NCBI GenBank assembly: GCA_021325455.1
Contig: JAJPHD010000026.1
Coordinates: 270,722-334,721, forward strand
DNA from: Actinomycetota bacterium
GTDB lineage: Bacteria > Actinomycetota > Acidimicrobiia > Acidimicrobiales > JAJPHD01
Length of the DNA stretch: 64,000 nucleotides
Direction of reading: 5' to 3'
Below, piece after piece: positions 51,990 to 59,971 of the stretch (the first letter of the stretch is position 1; every line of letters starts with the position of its first letter). A model generated the notes under the pieces. The model had not been told where the DNA came from. It saw only the letters and a program-made list of their open reading frames with translations, and did not search any database. The translations under genes were made by a program, and so were the position numbers.

Positions 51990-53018
51990 CTATCCCCGAG
52001 GTCCGGCGCCGACCTGGGTCACGGGGCGGTCGACGGGGACCACCCGCCGTGGCACCGGGTAGAAGCACGCATGCTCCTGGGGGGTCCCACCGGAGTGGCT
52101 GAGCGGCGGGACCTCGGTGCGGCAGCGTTCGGTGGCGAAGGGGCACCGGGGGGCGAAGAGGCAGGGGGTCTCCTCCGCCATCTCGTCGCTCACCGGCATG
52201 ACCCGCTCCGGGCCTGCGTCCTCCAGTCCCCGCATGACCGGGATGGCCGAGAGCAGGCACTGCGTGTAGGGGTGGACAGGCCTCTCGATGACGACGTCGG
52301 TGGGCCCGTGCTCCACCACCCTCCCCCGGTAGATCACGTAGAGGTCCCCGTCCTGGCCGATGTAGCGGGCGGTGGCCACGTCGTGGGTTATGAACAGCAG
52401 GGCGATGCCGAGCTCACGCCGTAGCTCGCGCAGCAACCCCAGGATCCCCAGCCGCAGCGACACGTCGATCATGGACACCGCTTCGTCAGCCACCAGCATG
52501 TCCGGGTCGACGGTCAGGGCCCTGGCGATGACCAGGCGCTGGCGCTGGCCCCCCGAGAGCATGTGGGGGTAGCGGGGAAGCACGAAGCCGGGGTCCAGGC
52601 CCACCATCCTCAAGAGGTCCTCCGAGCGCCCGTCTATCCAGCTCTGGTCCCGGGACAGCTCCCTGGCCCGCATCCTCAGCGGGTCGGAGAGGGTCTGGGC
52701 GACGGTACGGGTCGGGTTCAAGGCCGCGTAAGGGTCCTGATGGACCATCTGGATCCGGCGGAAGGCCGCCCGCCGGCGCCCCGCCGGCAGGCGCCGGACA
52801 TCCTGGCCGTCGATGGCCAGTGTCCCTCCGTCGTACGACTCGAGCCCGGTGAGGATCTTGCCGAGGGTCGTCTTGCCGCACCCCGACTCCCCGATGAAGG
52901 ACACCGCCCCGCCCGCCGGGATGGAGAAGTCCACGCCGCGCAGCGCCCTGACCGGCTCGTGGCCGAGGAGCCCTCCCCGCCCCGGGAAGGTCTTCACCAG
53001 CCCCATGGCCTCGATCAC
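51990..53018 (-). CDS. Oligopeptide-type ABC transporter ATPase (OppF-like)
   Basis: Cytoplasmic ATPase of the importer. It is 342 residues. Walker A is GESGCGKTTLGK, the Q-loop is IQMVHQDPYAALNP, the signature is LSGGQRQRLVIARAL and Walker B is MLVADEAVSMID, where the usual DEPTS is changed to DEAVS. The C-terminal oligopeptide extension has a Cys-rich part (PCLFAPRCPFATERC). It starts at a GTG overlapping the oppD stop (GTGA). Confidence 0.93.
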   Translation of the reverse strand: MIEAMGLVKTFPGRGGLLGHEPVRALRGVDFSIPAGGAVSFIGESGCGKTTLGKILTGLESYDGGTLAIDGQDVRRLPAGRRRAAFRRIQMVHQDPYAALNPTRTVAQTLSDPLRMRARELSRDQSWIDGRSEDLLRMVGLDPGFVLPRYPHMLSGGQRQRLVIARALTVDPDMLVADEAVSMIDVSLRLGILGLLRELRRELGIALLFITHDVATARYIGQDGDLYVIYRGRVVEHGPTDVVIERPVHPYTQCLLSAIPVMRGLEDAGPERVMPVSDEMAEETPCLFAPRCPFATERCRTEVPPLSHSGGTPQEHACFYPVPRRVVPVDRPVTQVGAGPRG

Positions 53019-54043
53019 CTCACCGCCACCCCCCTTCCCCGGGCATGGCATGCCACCCGCCGGCCACCGGGCACCTCGACCAGGGCCGGGTCCTCCACCT
53101 CGCACACGTCCATGGCCACCGGGCACCTCTCCCGGAAGGGGCAGCCCCGTGGGGGCACCGTGGTCAGGTCAGGAGGCCGCCCGGACAGCGGACGCGACCG
53201 GTTGGGGTCGCCGACGATCCGGGGGATGGCGGCAATGAGACCCGCCGTGTACGGGTGCAAGGGGCTGGCCAGCACCTCCTCGGTCCTTCCCTCCTCCACG
53301 ATCCTGCCGGCGTACATGACGGCCAGCCGGTCGGCCAGCTCGGCCACCACCCCTATGTCGTGGGTGATGATGACCGTCGTCAGCCCCCGCTCCCGGTGCA
53401 CCCGGCGGACGATGCCCAGCACCAGGGCCTGGGAGAGCATGTCCAAGGCGGTGGTGGGCTCGTCCAGGACCAGGACGTGGGCATTCAGGACCAGGGCGAA
53501 GATGATCCCCACCCGCTGGCGCATACCGCCCGAGAGCTGGTGCTGGTAGGAGCCCAGGGCCCGCACGGGGTCCAGCCCCATCTCCTCGGCCAGCCCCTTG
53601 GCCTCCCTGATGAGCTGCCTGAGGTCGGCGACGTCATGGGAGCGTCCTAGGTCGAGCAGCTGCTTGCCGACGGTCTTCAGGGGGTTCAGCGAGCTCTGCG
53701 AGGCCTGGAAGACATAGCCGATCTTCCCGCCCCTGGCCTGGCGCAGCGCCCGTCGGCCCAGCGTGACGACATCCCCCACCCCGGCGACTTGCACAGACCC
53801 CGACAGGATGCGCCCCGGGCGCTGCACGGCGTTGAGGAGGGCCAGGGCCAGGGTCGACTTGCCCGAGCCGGACTCGCCCACGATGCCGGTGATCTGCCCG
53901 GCGGGCAGGTCCAGGTCGACATGGGCCACCGCTGGCAGCTCGCCTCGAGCCGTGGCGTAGACGACCGTGAGGTCCCGGACCCGGACCGCGGCCTCCCCCG
54001 TCCCCGGGCTTGCCGCCTGCACCCCCGTCTCGGCGGTGGCCAT
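53015..54043 (-). CDS. Oligopeptide-type ABC transporter ATPase (OppD-like)
   Basis: Second ATPase of the importer. It is 342 residues. Walker A is GESGSGKSTLALAL, the Q-loop region GYVFQASQSSLNPLKTVG, the signature LSGGMRQRVGIIFAL and Walker B VLVLDEPTTALD are complete. The C-terminal CPFRERCPVAMDVC is the typical Cys cluster of Opp ATPases. The ATG overlaps the upstream permease stop by one base (TGATG). Confidence 0.94.
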   Translation of the reverse strand: MATAETGVQAASPGTGEAAVRVRDLTVVYATARGELPAVAHVDLDLPAGQITGIVGESGSGKSTLALALLNAVQRPGRILSGSVQVAGVGDVVTLGRRALRQARGGKIGYVFQASQSSLNPLKTVGKQLLDLGRSHDVADLRQLIREAKGLAEEMGLDPVRALGSYQHQLSGGMRQRVGIIFALVLNAHVLVLDEPTTALDMLSQALVLGIVRRVHRERGLTTVIITHDIGVVAELADRLAVMYAGRIVEEGRTEEVLASPLHPYTAGLIAAIPRIVGDPNRSRPLSGRPPDLTTVPPRGCPFRERCPVAMDVCEVEDPALVEVPGGRRVACHARGRGVAVR

Positions 54044-54948
54044 CAGCCCTCTCGCAGCCTGGGGTTGAACAGCTCGTCCATGGCGTCGAGGAAGAGCACG
54101 ATGCCGAGGGTGAGGAGCAGGATCGCCACCAGGGGAGAGAGCAGGTAGATGAGGGCGTTCTGGCTGGTGATGGCTCCCCCCGAGAAGACGGCCAGGTTGA
54201 GCATGACCCCCCAGTTGTTGGCCTTGAACGGGACCACGCCGAGGAAGAAGAGCCCGACCTCGGCGTAGATCGCCCCCGTCACCGACAGCAGCAGGTTCAT
54301 GGCCACATAGGGAGCCACGTTGGGCAGGATCTGCTTGATCACGATGTGCGGGGTCGACAGCCCGAGCCCCCGGGCTGCCTCGAGGAACCCTCTCTCCCGC
54401 AGCGAGAGGGTCTGCGACCGGACGGCCCTGGCCAAGCCCCCCCAACCGGTCAGCCCCAGCACCAGGCCCATGGCCGGTGCCGCGCCGAAATTCCAGATGG
54501 TGGAGAGCACGATGAGAAGCGGGAACCCCGGCACCGTGAGGAACAGGTCGGTGACCCTCATCAGGGCCGAGTCCCTGATCCCCCGGTAGTACCCGGCCAG
54601 CAGGCCCACGCCCGTCCCCACCACGACGGTCACCACGGCCGCCACCGCCGCCGAGTAGAGGACGTAACGCGCCCCCGTCACGATGAGGGCCAGCACGTCC
54701 GTCCCCTCGAAATCGGTCCCCAGGGGGTGGGCCAGGCTGGGCGGGGCGTAGATGGCGTTGGGGTCGATGGGCAGGTTCTTCGGGTAGAGGAAGGGCCCGA
54801 CGATGGCCATCAGGGCGAAGAAGACGATGACGGCCAGCCCGAATATCCGGCTGGGCTTGCGCAGGACCACCCGGCCGGCCCCTGACCAGAACCCGGTGCG
54901 GGGGAGCCGGGGCCTGGCCTCGGGCACCAGGGGGTCGACGGCAACCAC
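54043..54948 (-). CDS. ABC transporter permease (OppC-like)
   Basis: Inner-membrane component. It is 301 residues with about six helices. The N-terminal LRKPSRIFGLAVIVFFALMA and AHPLGTDFEGTDVLALIVTG are typical of OppC. The EAA loop is LRERGFLEAARGLGLSTPHI, which contacts the ATPases. It starts at a GTG 3 nt after the oppB stop. Confidence 0.93.
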   Translation of the reverse strand: MVAVDPLVPEARPRLPRTGFWSGAGRVVLRKPSRIFGLAVIVFFALMAIVGPFLYPKNLPIDPNAIYAPPSLAHPLGTDFEGTDVLALIVTGARYVLYSAAVAAVVTVVVGTGVGLLAGYYRGIRDSALMRVTDLFLTVPGFPLLIVLSTIWNFGAAPAMGLVLGLTGWGGLARAVRSQTLSLRERGFLEAARGLGLSTPHIVIKQILPNVAPYVAMNLLLSVTGAIYAEVGLFFLGVVPFKANNWGVMLNLAVFSGGAITSQNALIYLLSPLVAILLLTLGIVLFLDAMDELFNPRLREG

Positions 54949-54951
54949 CTG

Positions 54952-55947
54952 TCAGCCCTTGCGCACCCGGGGGTCGATGACCCCGTAGAGGAGGTCAGCC
55001 AGGATGTTGGCCACGATGACGGCCACCGTTATGAGGAGGAAGGCGCCGCTCATGAGGGGGTAGTCCCGCCGGTTGATGCTCTGGAGCAGGAGCTGGCCGA
55101 GCCCCGGGTAGTCGAAGATGTCCTCGATGAAGACCGAGCCGCCGAACATGAACCCTATCGACAGGGCCAGGATCGTGAAGAGGGGCAGGATGGCGTTGCG
55201 GCCTATGTAGCGCAGCCGGGTGATGGGCCGGATGCCCCGCAGCTCGGCAGCCAGGACGAAGTCGTCCCCGAGCACTGACACCACGCTGGACTTCATGGTC
55301 AGCAGCCAGCCTCCGTAGCTGGAGAGGGCATAGGCAGCCACGGGAAGGATGGCATGCGAGACCAGCGAGCCGATGAAGGCCGGGCTGAAGCCCACCGGGA
55401 TGGAGGCGTCGTAGGGAGCCCCGAAGGGGAAGATGGCCCACTCGGTCGTGAAGAGGTAGGCCAGCAGCAGGGCCATCACGAACTGGGGCACGCCGTGGAG
55501 CAGCGACCCCGACACGGACAGGACGTCGCCGAGGCGCGTGGAGCGCCGGACGGCGGCCAGGACGCCGGCGATGACCCCGATGGCGAAGCTCGCCACGATG
55601 CCCGACAGGACCAGGATCACCGTATAGGGGGCAGCCGACAGCACGATGTGGGAGACGGGGGTCCCCGTGTAGGAGATCGACTTGCCCAGGTTCAGGTGGA
55701 GCAGCTGCCAGAGGTAGTGCCCGTACTGGGTGGCCAGGGGCTGGTGGGGGAGGAACCCGTAGATGACCTGGGTCTCGGCCCGGGCCTGGGCCGGGTTCAC
55801 GCCCTGGGACACCAGGGTCTCGTACTCGGCCTGGACAGGGTTGCCGGGGATGGCCCGCACCAGGAAGAAGGTGAAGCTGGCCACGATCCAGATCATGACC
55901 ACGGCCACCACGATCCGGCTGGCCAGGCGACGCGCCAAGCCGCTCAC
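54952..55947 (-). CDS. ABC transporter permease (OppB-like)
   Basis: Inner-membrane component. It is 331 residues with about six helices. The N-terminal RIVVAVVMIWIVASFTFFLV, HYLWQLLHLNLGKSISYTG and the EAA-like loop VLAAELRGIRPITRLRYIG fit OppB. AGGAGG lies 8 nt before the GTG at 55947. It follows SBP2 by 34 nt. Confidence 0.93.
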   Translation of the reverse strand: MSGLARRLASRIVVAVVMIWIVASFTFFLVRAIPGNPVQAEYETLVSQGVNPAQARAETQVIYGFLPHQPLATQYGHYLWQLLHLNLGKSISYTGTPVSHIVLSAAPYTVILVLSGIVASFAIGVIAGVLAAVRRSTRLGDVLSVSGSLLHGVPQFVMALLLAYLFTTEWAIFPFGAPYDASIPVGFSPAFIGSLVSHAILPVAAYALSSYGGWLLTMKSSVVSVLGDDFVLAAELRGIRPITRLRYIGRNAILPLFTILALSIGFMFGGSVFIEDIFDYPGLGQLLLQSINRRDYPLMSGAFLLITVAVIVANILADLLYGVIDPRVRKG

Positions 55948-55981
55948 CGCTCTGCCTCCTGGACCCGGGCGCCTGGGCTGC

Positions 55982-57826
55982 CTAGCGCTTGTGCACGTAC
56001 CCCATGGAGATCCACAGGCCGGGCTGGTTGTTGAGCAGGCCCTCGTTGCCCGATGGGAAGTCGGTCCAGCGGCTGGTGTTGACGAACTGCACGTTCAGGT
56101 AGTTCCACAGCTGGATGACCGGGAGCTCGTAGTCGGTTGCCTGGGCCAGCTTGGCCACGATAGCTCGCTGCTGGGCCACCGGCACCTGGGACAGCTTGAA
56201 GGTCAGCTCGCCGGGATTGACGGCACCCACCCCCGGCACCTGGTAGGTCGTGGGCGTGTCCTCCCAGTTGCCCTGCTCGGCGGCGGCGGGTGCGTTGGGG
56301 CCCTGGTGGGTCAGCTTCCCCCCCTGGACCACGTAGCCGTCGTTGGTCCCGTAGAGGCGCTGGTAGGTCGTGTACAGGTTGGGGCCCAGGGCATCCAGCC
56401 AGAACCCGACGGCATACTTGCCGTTGGCCAGCTCCGTCAGGTAGGAGGCATAGTCGGGGCTGATCTTGGCCGTGGTGGGGATGCCGAAGGTCGTCAGCTC
56501 CGAGCTGATGACCTTGGAAGCCTCGATCCAGTCGCTGAACCCGTTCACGGTCTGCACGGTGATGGTCCAAGGCTTCCCGTTGGGCAGCATCCACTGCCCG
56601 TTCACCTTCTTGAACCCCGCCCCCTCCAGCAGGTGCGTGGCCTTGGAGGGGCTGTAGCTGTAGGTGTTGAGCTTGGACATCTGCCCCGAGCTCAGGTAGT
56701 CGTGCACCACCGAGTCGATCATGCCCGTGGTGTACTTGGAGGGGCTCCCGCTCACCGGCTCGGCCACCTTCTGGACCGCTTGACGGTTGATGAGATAGGC
56801 GAGGGCCTGGCGGACCGACCGCAGGTTGTAGGGGTAATCGTGCTCGTTGAAGCCCAGGCTGGCGGCCACGAAGGTGCGGGAGACCAGTTCCTTGTTCCCC
56901 TTCACCGAGAGCACCTTGTGCAGGATGTTGGTCGGCATGGCTGTGTAGGGGGCGGCGTCCAGCTGGCCGGATATCAGGTAGTTCCAGATCTGGCTGTTCC
57001 CGCTGTAGGCCCGCAGGACCACCTGGGAGGGGTGGACGCGGGAGGCGGCGTAGAAGTACTTGTTCTTGGTGAGCACTGCCTCGCCCGGGTTGAGGCTGGA
57101 CAGCACGTAGGGGCCTGCGGAGAGGTCCTGGGACGGGGCATAGGCAGCGATCTTCTTGCCCAGGGCCACCAGGGTCCCGCTGGCCTTCTTGGCCGCAGCC
57201 GTCTTGGCCTTGCTGGACCCCCCGTACTGGCTGGTGGCTATCAACGACCAGATGTCGGCGGGCAGCAGGTGGCCGTAGACCTTGGCCGGGACGACCGGGA
57301 GCTGGAGGACATCGGAGGCAAAGGTGTTGTCGTTGGCCCCCGGGGACTGGATCAGCTGGACGGTCGATGAGTTGACGACCTTCACCGAGCCCAGGTTGGC
57401 AGGCTGAGCGGTGCCCTGGGTGAAGGCGATGGCCAGGGACACCTTCACGTCGTTGGCCGTGACAGGAGCCCCGTCGGACCACTTGGCCCCCGGCTGCAGG
57501 TGCACGGTGAGGACCCGTCCCCCGTCAGAGGAGGTCCAGCTCTTGGCCAGGCCCGGGAAGCAGGCGTTGGGGTTCGAGGCCGAGTAGGCCAGCCAGCACA
57601 GCTGCATCTCGTCGTAGCTCGGGTAGTAGTTGCCCGACGAGTTGAAGGGGTTCTTGGGGGCGCCCGGGTGGATGGTGCCGAACTCGTTTATGGCCGTGAA
57701 CGTCCCCCCACTCGAGCCGCTCCCCGAGGCCGATGAGCTCCCCGAGCTTCCCGAGCTCCCGGTACAGGCCGCCAAGCCGACGGCCAGTGCAGCCAGCCCC
57801 GCCACATGCCTGAGCCTCAACCTCAT
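55982..57826 (-). CDS. ABC transporter substrate-binding lipoprotein 2 (family 5)
   Basis: Extracellular solute receptor of 614 residues. The signal peptide ends at AVGLAACTG, with the lipid-anchored Cys about residue 21, then a Ser/Gly linker. LQPGAKWSDGAPVTANDVKV, YPYNLRSVRQALAYLINRQA and NGKPWTITVQTVNGFSD are SBP_bac_5 features. It is the first gene of the importer operon. GGAGGG lies before the ATG at 57826. It is only distantly similar to SBP1, so the importer may use two receptors. Confidence 0.92.
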   Translation of the reverse strand: MRLRLRHVAGLAALAVGLAACTGSSGSSGSSSASGSGSSGGTFTAINEFGTIHPGAPKNPFNSSGNYYPSYDEMQLCWLAYSASNPNACFPGLAKSWTSSDGGRVLTVHLQPGAKWSDGAPVTANDVKVSLAIAFTQGTAQPANLGSVKVVNSSTVQLIQSPGANDNTFASDVLQLPVVPAKVYGHLLPADIWSLIATSQYGGSSKAKTAAAKKASGTLVALGKKIAAYAPSQDLSAGPYVLSSLNPGEAVLTKNKYFYAASRVHPSQVVLRAYSGNSQIWNYLISGQLDAAPYTAMPTNILHKVLSVKGNKELVSRTFVAASLGFNEHDYPYNLRSVRQALAYLINRQAVQKVAEPVSGSPSKYTTGMIDSVVHDYLSSGQMSKLNTYSYSPSKATHLLEGAGFKKVNGQWMLPNGKPWTITVQTVNGFSDWIEASKVISSELTTFGIPTTAKISPDYASYLTELANGKYAVGFWLDALGPNLYTTYQRLYGTNDGYVVQGGKLTHQGPNAPAAAEQGNWEDTPTTYQVPGVGAVNPGELTFKLSQVPVAQQRAIVAKLAQATDYELPVIQLWNYLNVQFVNTSRWTDFPSGNEGLLNNQPGLWISMGYVHKR

Positions 57827-57888
57827 CCCTTGCCCTCCAGGTCTGACGTCAGCGACCAGCGCCGACCAGCTCGACTCCCCGGGCTGGA

Positions 57889-57911
57889 CAGAGCTTTACC
57901 ATATTGCTCTG
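57889..57911. promoter_or_regulatory. Inverted repeat over the importer-operon start region
   Basis: CAGAGC, 11 bp, then GCTCTG: a perfect inverted repeat covering the -10 box of the importer operon and the presumed transcription start. Good candidate repressor site, perhaps for MurR. Confidence 0.45.
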
Positions 57912-57929
57912 GTTCCCGTGAACCGTCAA
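57901..57929 (-). promoter_or_regulatory. Promoter of the SBP2-opp-anmK operon
   Basis: -35 TTGACG (57929-57924), a 17-bp spacer and -10 CAATAT (57906-57901) on the minus strand. This is the best full promoter match in the window. An alternative -10, TATGGT, lies 3 bp further. Confidence 0.6.
57911..57924. promoter_or_regulatory. Palindrome in the importer promoter spacer
   Basis: GGTTC-CCGT-GAACC, a perfect inverted repeat lying between the -35 and -10 boxes. It abuts the CAGAGC/GCTCTG repeat, so two regulators or one extended site may act here. Confidence 0.4.
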
Positions 57930-57984
57930 CATAGCACCGCCCGGGGGGCGGGGATGGCACCCCGAGGGGGCCGGGCCCGGCTGG

Positions 57985-57990
57985 TACAGT
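57985..57990 (+). promoter_or_regulatory. -10 box of GNAT gene 2
   Basis: TACAGT, 9 nt, then the GTG at 58000. Suggests a leaderless transcript divergent from the importer operon. Confidence 0.45.
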
Positions 57991-57999
57991 GCTGCTCCC

Positions 58000-58917
58000 G
58001 TGAAGTTCGAGGTACGGGAGGCCACGCCCGGGGACCTCCCGGCCATCAGGCAGCTCTGCCAGAGCTCCCTGGCCTGGGACCGCCAGGACGCCCCCGAGCT
58101 GGCAGATCTGCTCTGGTCCCATCCCGAGGCCGCCCCCTCCCTCCGTCTCCTCGGCTCGTTCGGGGGTGCCGTCCTCGGTGCCGCCTTGGGGACCCTGGCC
58201 GGCCGCCCGGGCCCGGACGGGGTGAGGAGAGGCCACCTGACCCTCCTGGTCGTGGCCCCCGAGGCCCGTGACCAGGGCCTCGGGCGCCTGCTGCTCTCGA
58301 GCATGGAGGAGCGCATGGCCGCCCTGGGGGCCGGGGAGGCCTGGGTGGGCAACCAGGCACCCTGCTACGCCTGGCCCGGCGTGGACGTGCGCTACACGCC
58401 CGCCTGTTGCCTCCTGGAGTCCAGCGGCTACCAGGCCACCCCGTCCCCGGCCATGAACATGACGGTCGACCTGGAGGCGGCCAGCCTGGGGGAGGACGAG
58501 GGGGACCGGGCCCTGGGGGCAAGAGGCATCAGCGTCGAGCGCCTGAGCCACGAGCAGCCCGATGCGTTCCTGGCCTGGGTCGAGGCGCACTGGGGTCCGG
58601 GCTGGGCCTGGGAGGCGGCCCGGACGCTCCGGCGCGACCCCGTGTCCTGCCACGTGGCCCGGCGGGGGGGAGAGATCCTCGGCTTCGCCTGTCACGGCAC
58701 CAACCGCCGCAGCTGGTTCGGCCCCACCGGCACCGCCCCCTCGGCCCGGGGCCAGGGGATCGGCACCGTGCTCCTCCGCCGCTGCCTGGCCGACCAGCGG
58801 GCTGCCGGCCTGCGAACGGCAGAGATCGCCTGGGTGGGACCGGCCCGGTTCTACTCCAGGGCGGTGGGCGCCTTCTTGGACCGTACCTTCAGGACCTTCG
58901 CCCGCCCCCTGAGCTAG
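58000..58917 (+). CDS. Tandem GNAT acetyltransferase-like protein 2
   Basis: A 305-residue protein with two GNAT-like halves. The first has LTLLVVAPEARDQGLGRLLL and the second APSARGQGIGTVLLRRCLA; both keep the Arg/Gln-x2-Gly-x-Gly acetyl-CoA loop. The middle segment CYAWPGVDVRYTPACCLLES aligns with the gene at 45213. The two genes are at opposite ends of the salvage locus. It starts at a leaderless-type GTG and is divergent from SBP2. Substrate unknown. Confidence 0.82.
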   Translation: MKFEVREATPGDLPAIRQLCQSSLAWDRQDAPELADLLWSHPEAAPSLRLLGSFGGAVLGAALGTLAGRPGPDGVRRGHLTLLVVAPEARDQGLGRLLLSSMEERMAALGAGEAWVGNQAPCYAWPGVDVRYTPACCLLESSGYQATPSPAMNMTVDLEAASLGEDEGDRALGARGISVERLSHEQPDAFLAWVEAHWGPGWAWEAARTLRRDPVSCHVARRGGEILGFACHGTNRRSWFGPTGTAPSARGQGIGTVLLRRCLADQRAAGLRTAEIAWVGPARFYSRAVGAFLDRTFRTFARPLS

Positions 58918-58938
58918 CGCCGAGCCCTGCGCCCGCCC

Positions 58939-59970
58939 CTATCCTCGCCGCCTGGGCCGGGCCCTTCGGGCGGGTGGCGTGGATCCGGCTCGGGAGGCCT
59001 GGCGGGGCCGGCCGCTCCGGGTGGCTGCCGAGTGCCTGGTGCGCACAGCGGCATAGGTGCGCTCCAGGGCCGCCAGGGTGGCTGCATGGTCTCGTTGGGC
59101 CACGGCCACGAACAGGCAGTCCACCAGGCTCAGCGCCGCGATCCGGCTGGCCATGGCCCCGGAGCGGAAGGTCGTCTCCCGAGCAGCCGTCGTCACCATC
59201 AGGTCGGCCTCCCTGGCAATGGGGGACCGCGGGAAGTTGGTGACGGCGATGGTGGTGGCACCTCGCCGGCGGGCCTCGGCCAGGGCATCGACGGTGTCCC
59301 CCGTGGTGCCCGTGTGGGAGATCCCCATGGCCACGTCGCCCGGGCCGAGCAGGGCGGCCGAGGTCAAGGCGGCGTGCGGGTCGGTCCAGGCGAAGGCCAG
59401 CCTGCCTATGCGGTGCAGCTTCTGCTGGAGGTCCAGGGCCACGAAGCCGCTGGCCCCCACCCCGTACACGTCCAGCCGGCGCGCCCCCGCAACCGCCTCG
59501 ACCACGGCCTCCATGGCCTCTAGGTCGAGCTGGGCCGCTGTCTCCTCGACAGCCCTGGCATCGGCGTAGCTGACCTTCTTGACCACCTCCCGGAGGCCGT
59601 CCTCGGCCCCGATGTCCCCCGCCGGCCCCTCGACCCACCCTGGAGGGCCCTTGGTGGCGGCTCCGGCGACGGCGGCCAGGGCCAGGCGCAGCTCGGGGTA
59701 GCCGGCGAAGCCCACAGCCCGGCAGAAGCGGACCACCGTGGTCTCCGAGGTGCCGCACACCCCCGCCAGCTGGGTGATGGTCATCCCGGCTGCCCCCGCC
59801 GGGTCGGCCACCACGACGTCGGCCACCCGCTGCTCCGCCGGGGCCAGGCTGGGCTTCAGTGCCCGCACGTGGACCAGCAGGGTCTCAGGGGAATGCATGA
59901 GGCCCGGTTGCCCGGAGCGCTCGTCCGGCCCACCCCCCGGCGGCCGCCTCGGCCTGCTCATCGCTGGCAT
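58939..59970 (-). CDS. murR: MurR/RpiR family transcriptional regulator
   Basis: Sugar-phosphate-sensing regulator of 343 residues. The N-terminal RpiR helix-turn-helix has MTITQLAGVCGTSETTVVRF. The C-terminal SIS domain has RLDVYGVGASGFVALDLQQK and VAMGISHTGTTGDTVDAL. The C-terminus is Arg-rich. The ATG at 59970 is 1 nt after the serine hydrolase stop, so both are one transcript. In Bacillus and E. coli MurR controls murQ; here it probably senses MurNAc-6-P and controls the whole locus (inference). Confidence 0.9.
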   Translation of the reverse strand: MPAMSRPRRPPGGGPDERSGQPGLMHSPETLLVHVRALKPSLAPAEQRVADVVVADPAGAAGMTITQLAGVCGTSETTVVRFCRAVGFAGYPELRLALAAVAGAATKGPPGWVEGPAGDIGAEDGLREVVKKVSYADARAVEETAAQLDLEAMEAVVEAVAGARRLDVYGVGASGFVALDLQQKLHRIGRLAFAWTDPHAALTSAALLGPGDVAMGISHTGTTGDTVDALAEARRRGATTIAVTNFPRSPIAREADLMVTTAARETTFRSGAMASRIAALSLVDCLFVAVAQRDHAATLAALERTYAAVRTRHSAATRSGRPRQASRAGSTPPARRARPRRRG

Positions 59971-59971
59971 C

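Noticed and set aside
50752..52260. Longer anmK frame starting at 52260
   Set aside because: The extra N-terminal part overlaps the OppF-like gene, is low-complexity and lies before the conserved kinase start; the GTG at 51984 fits the operon.
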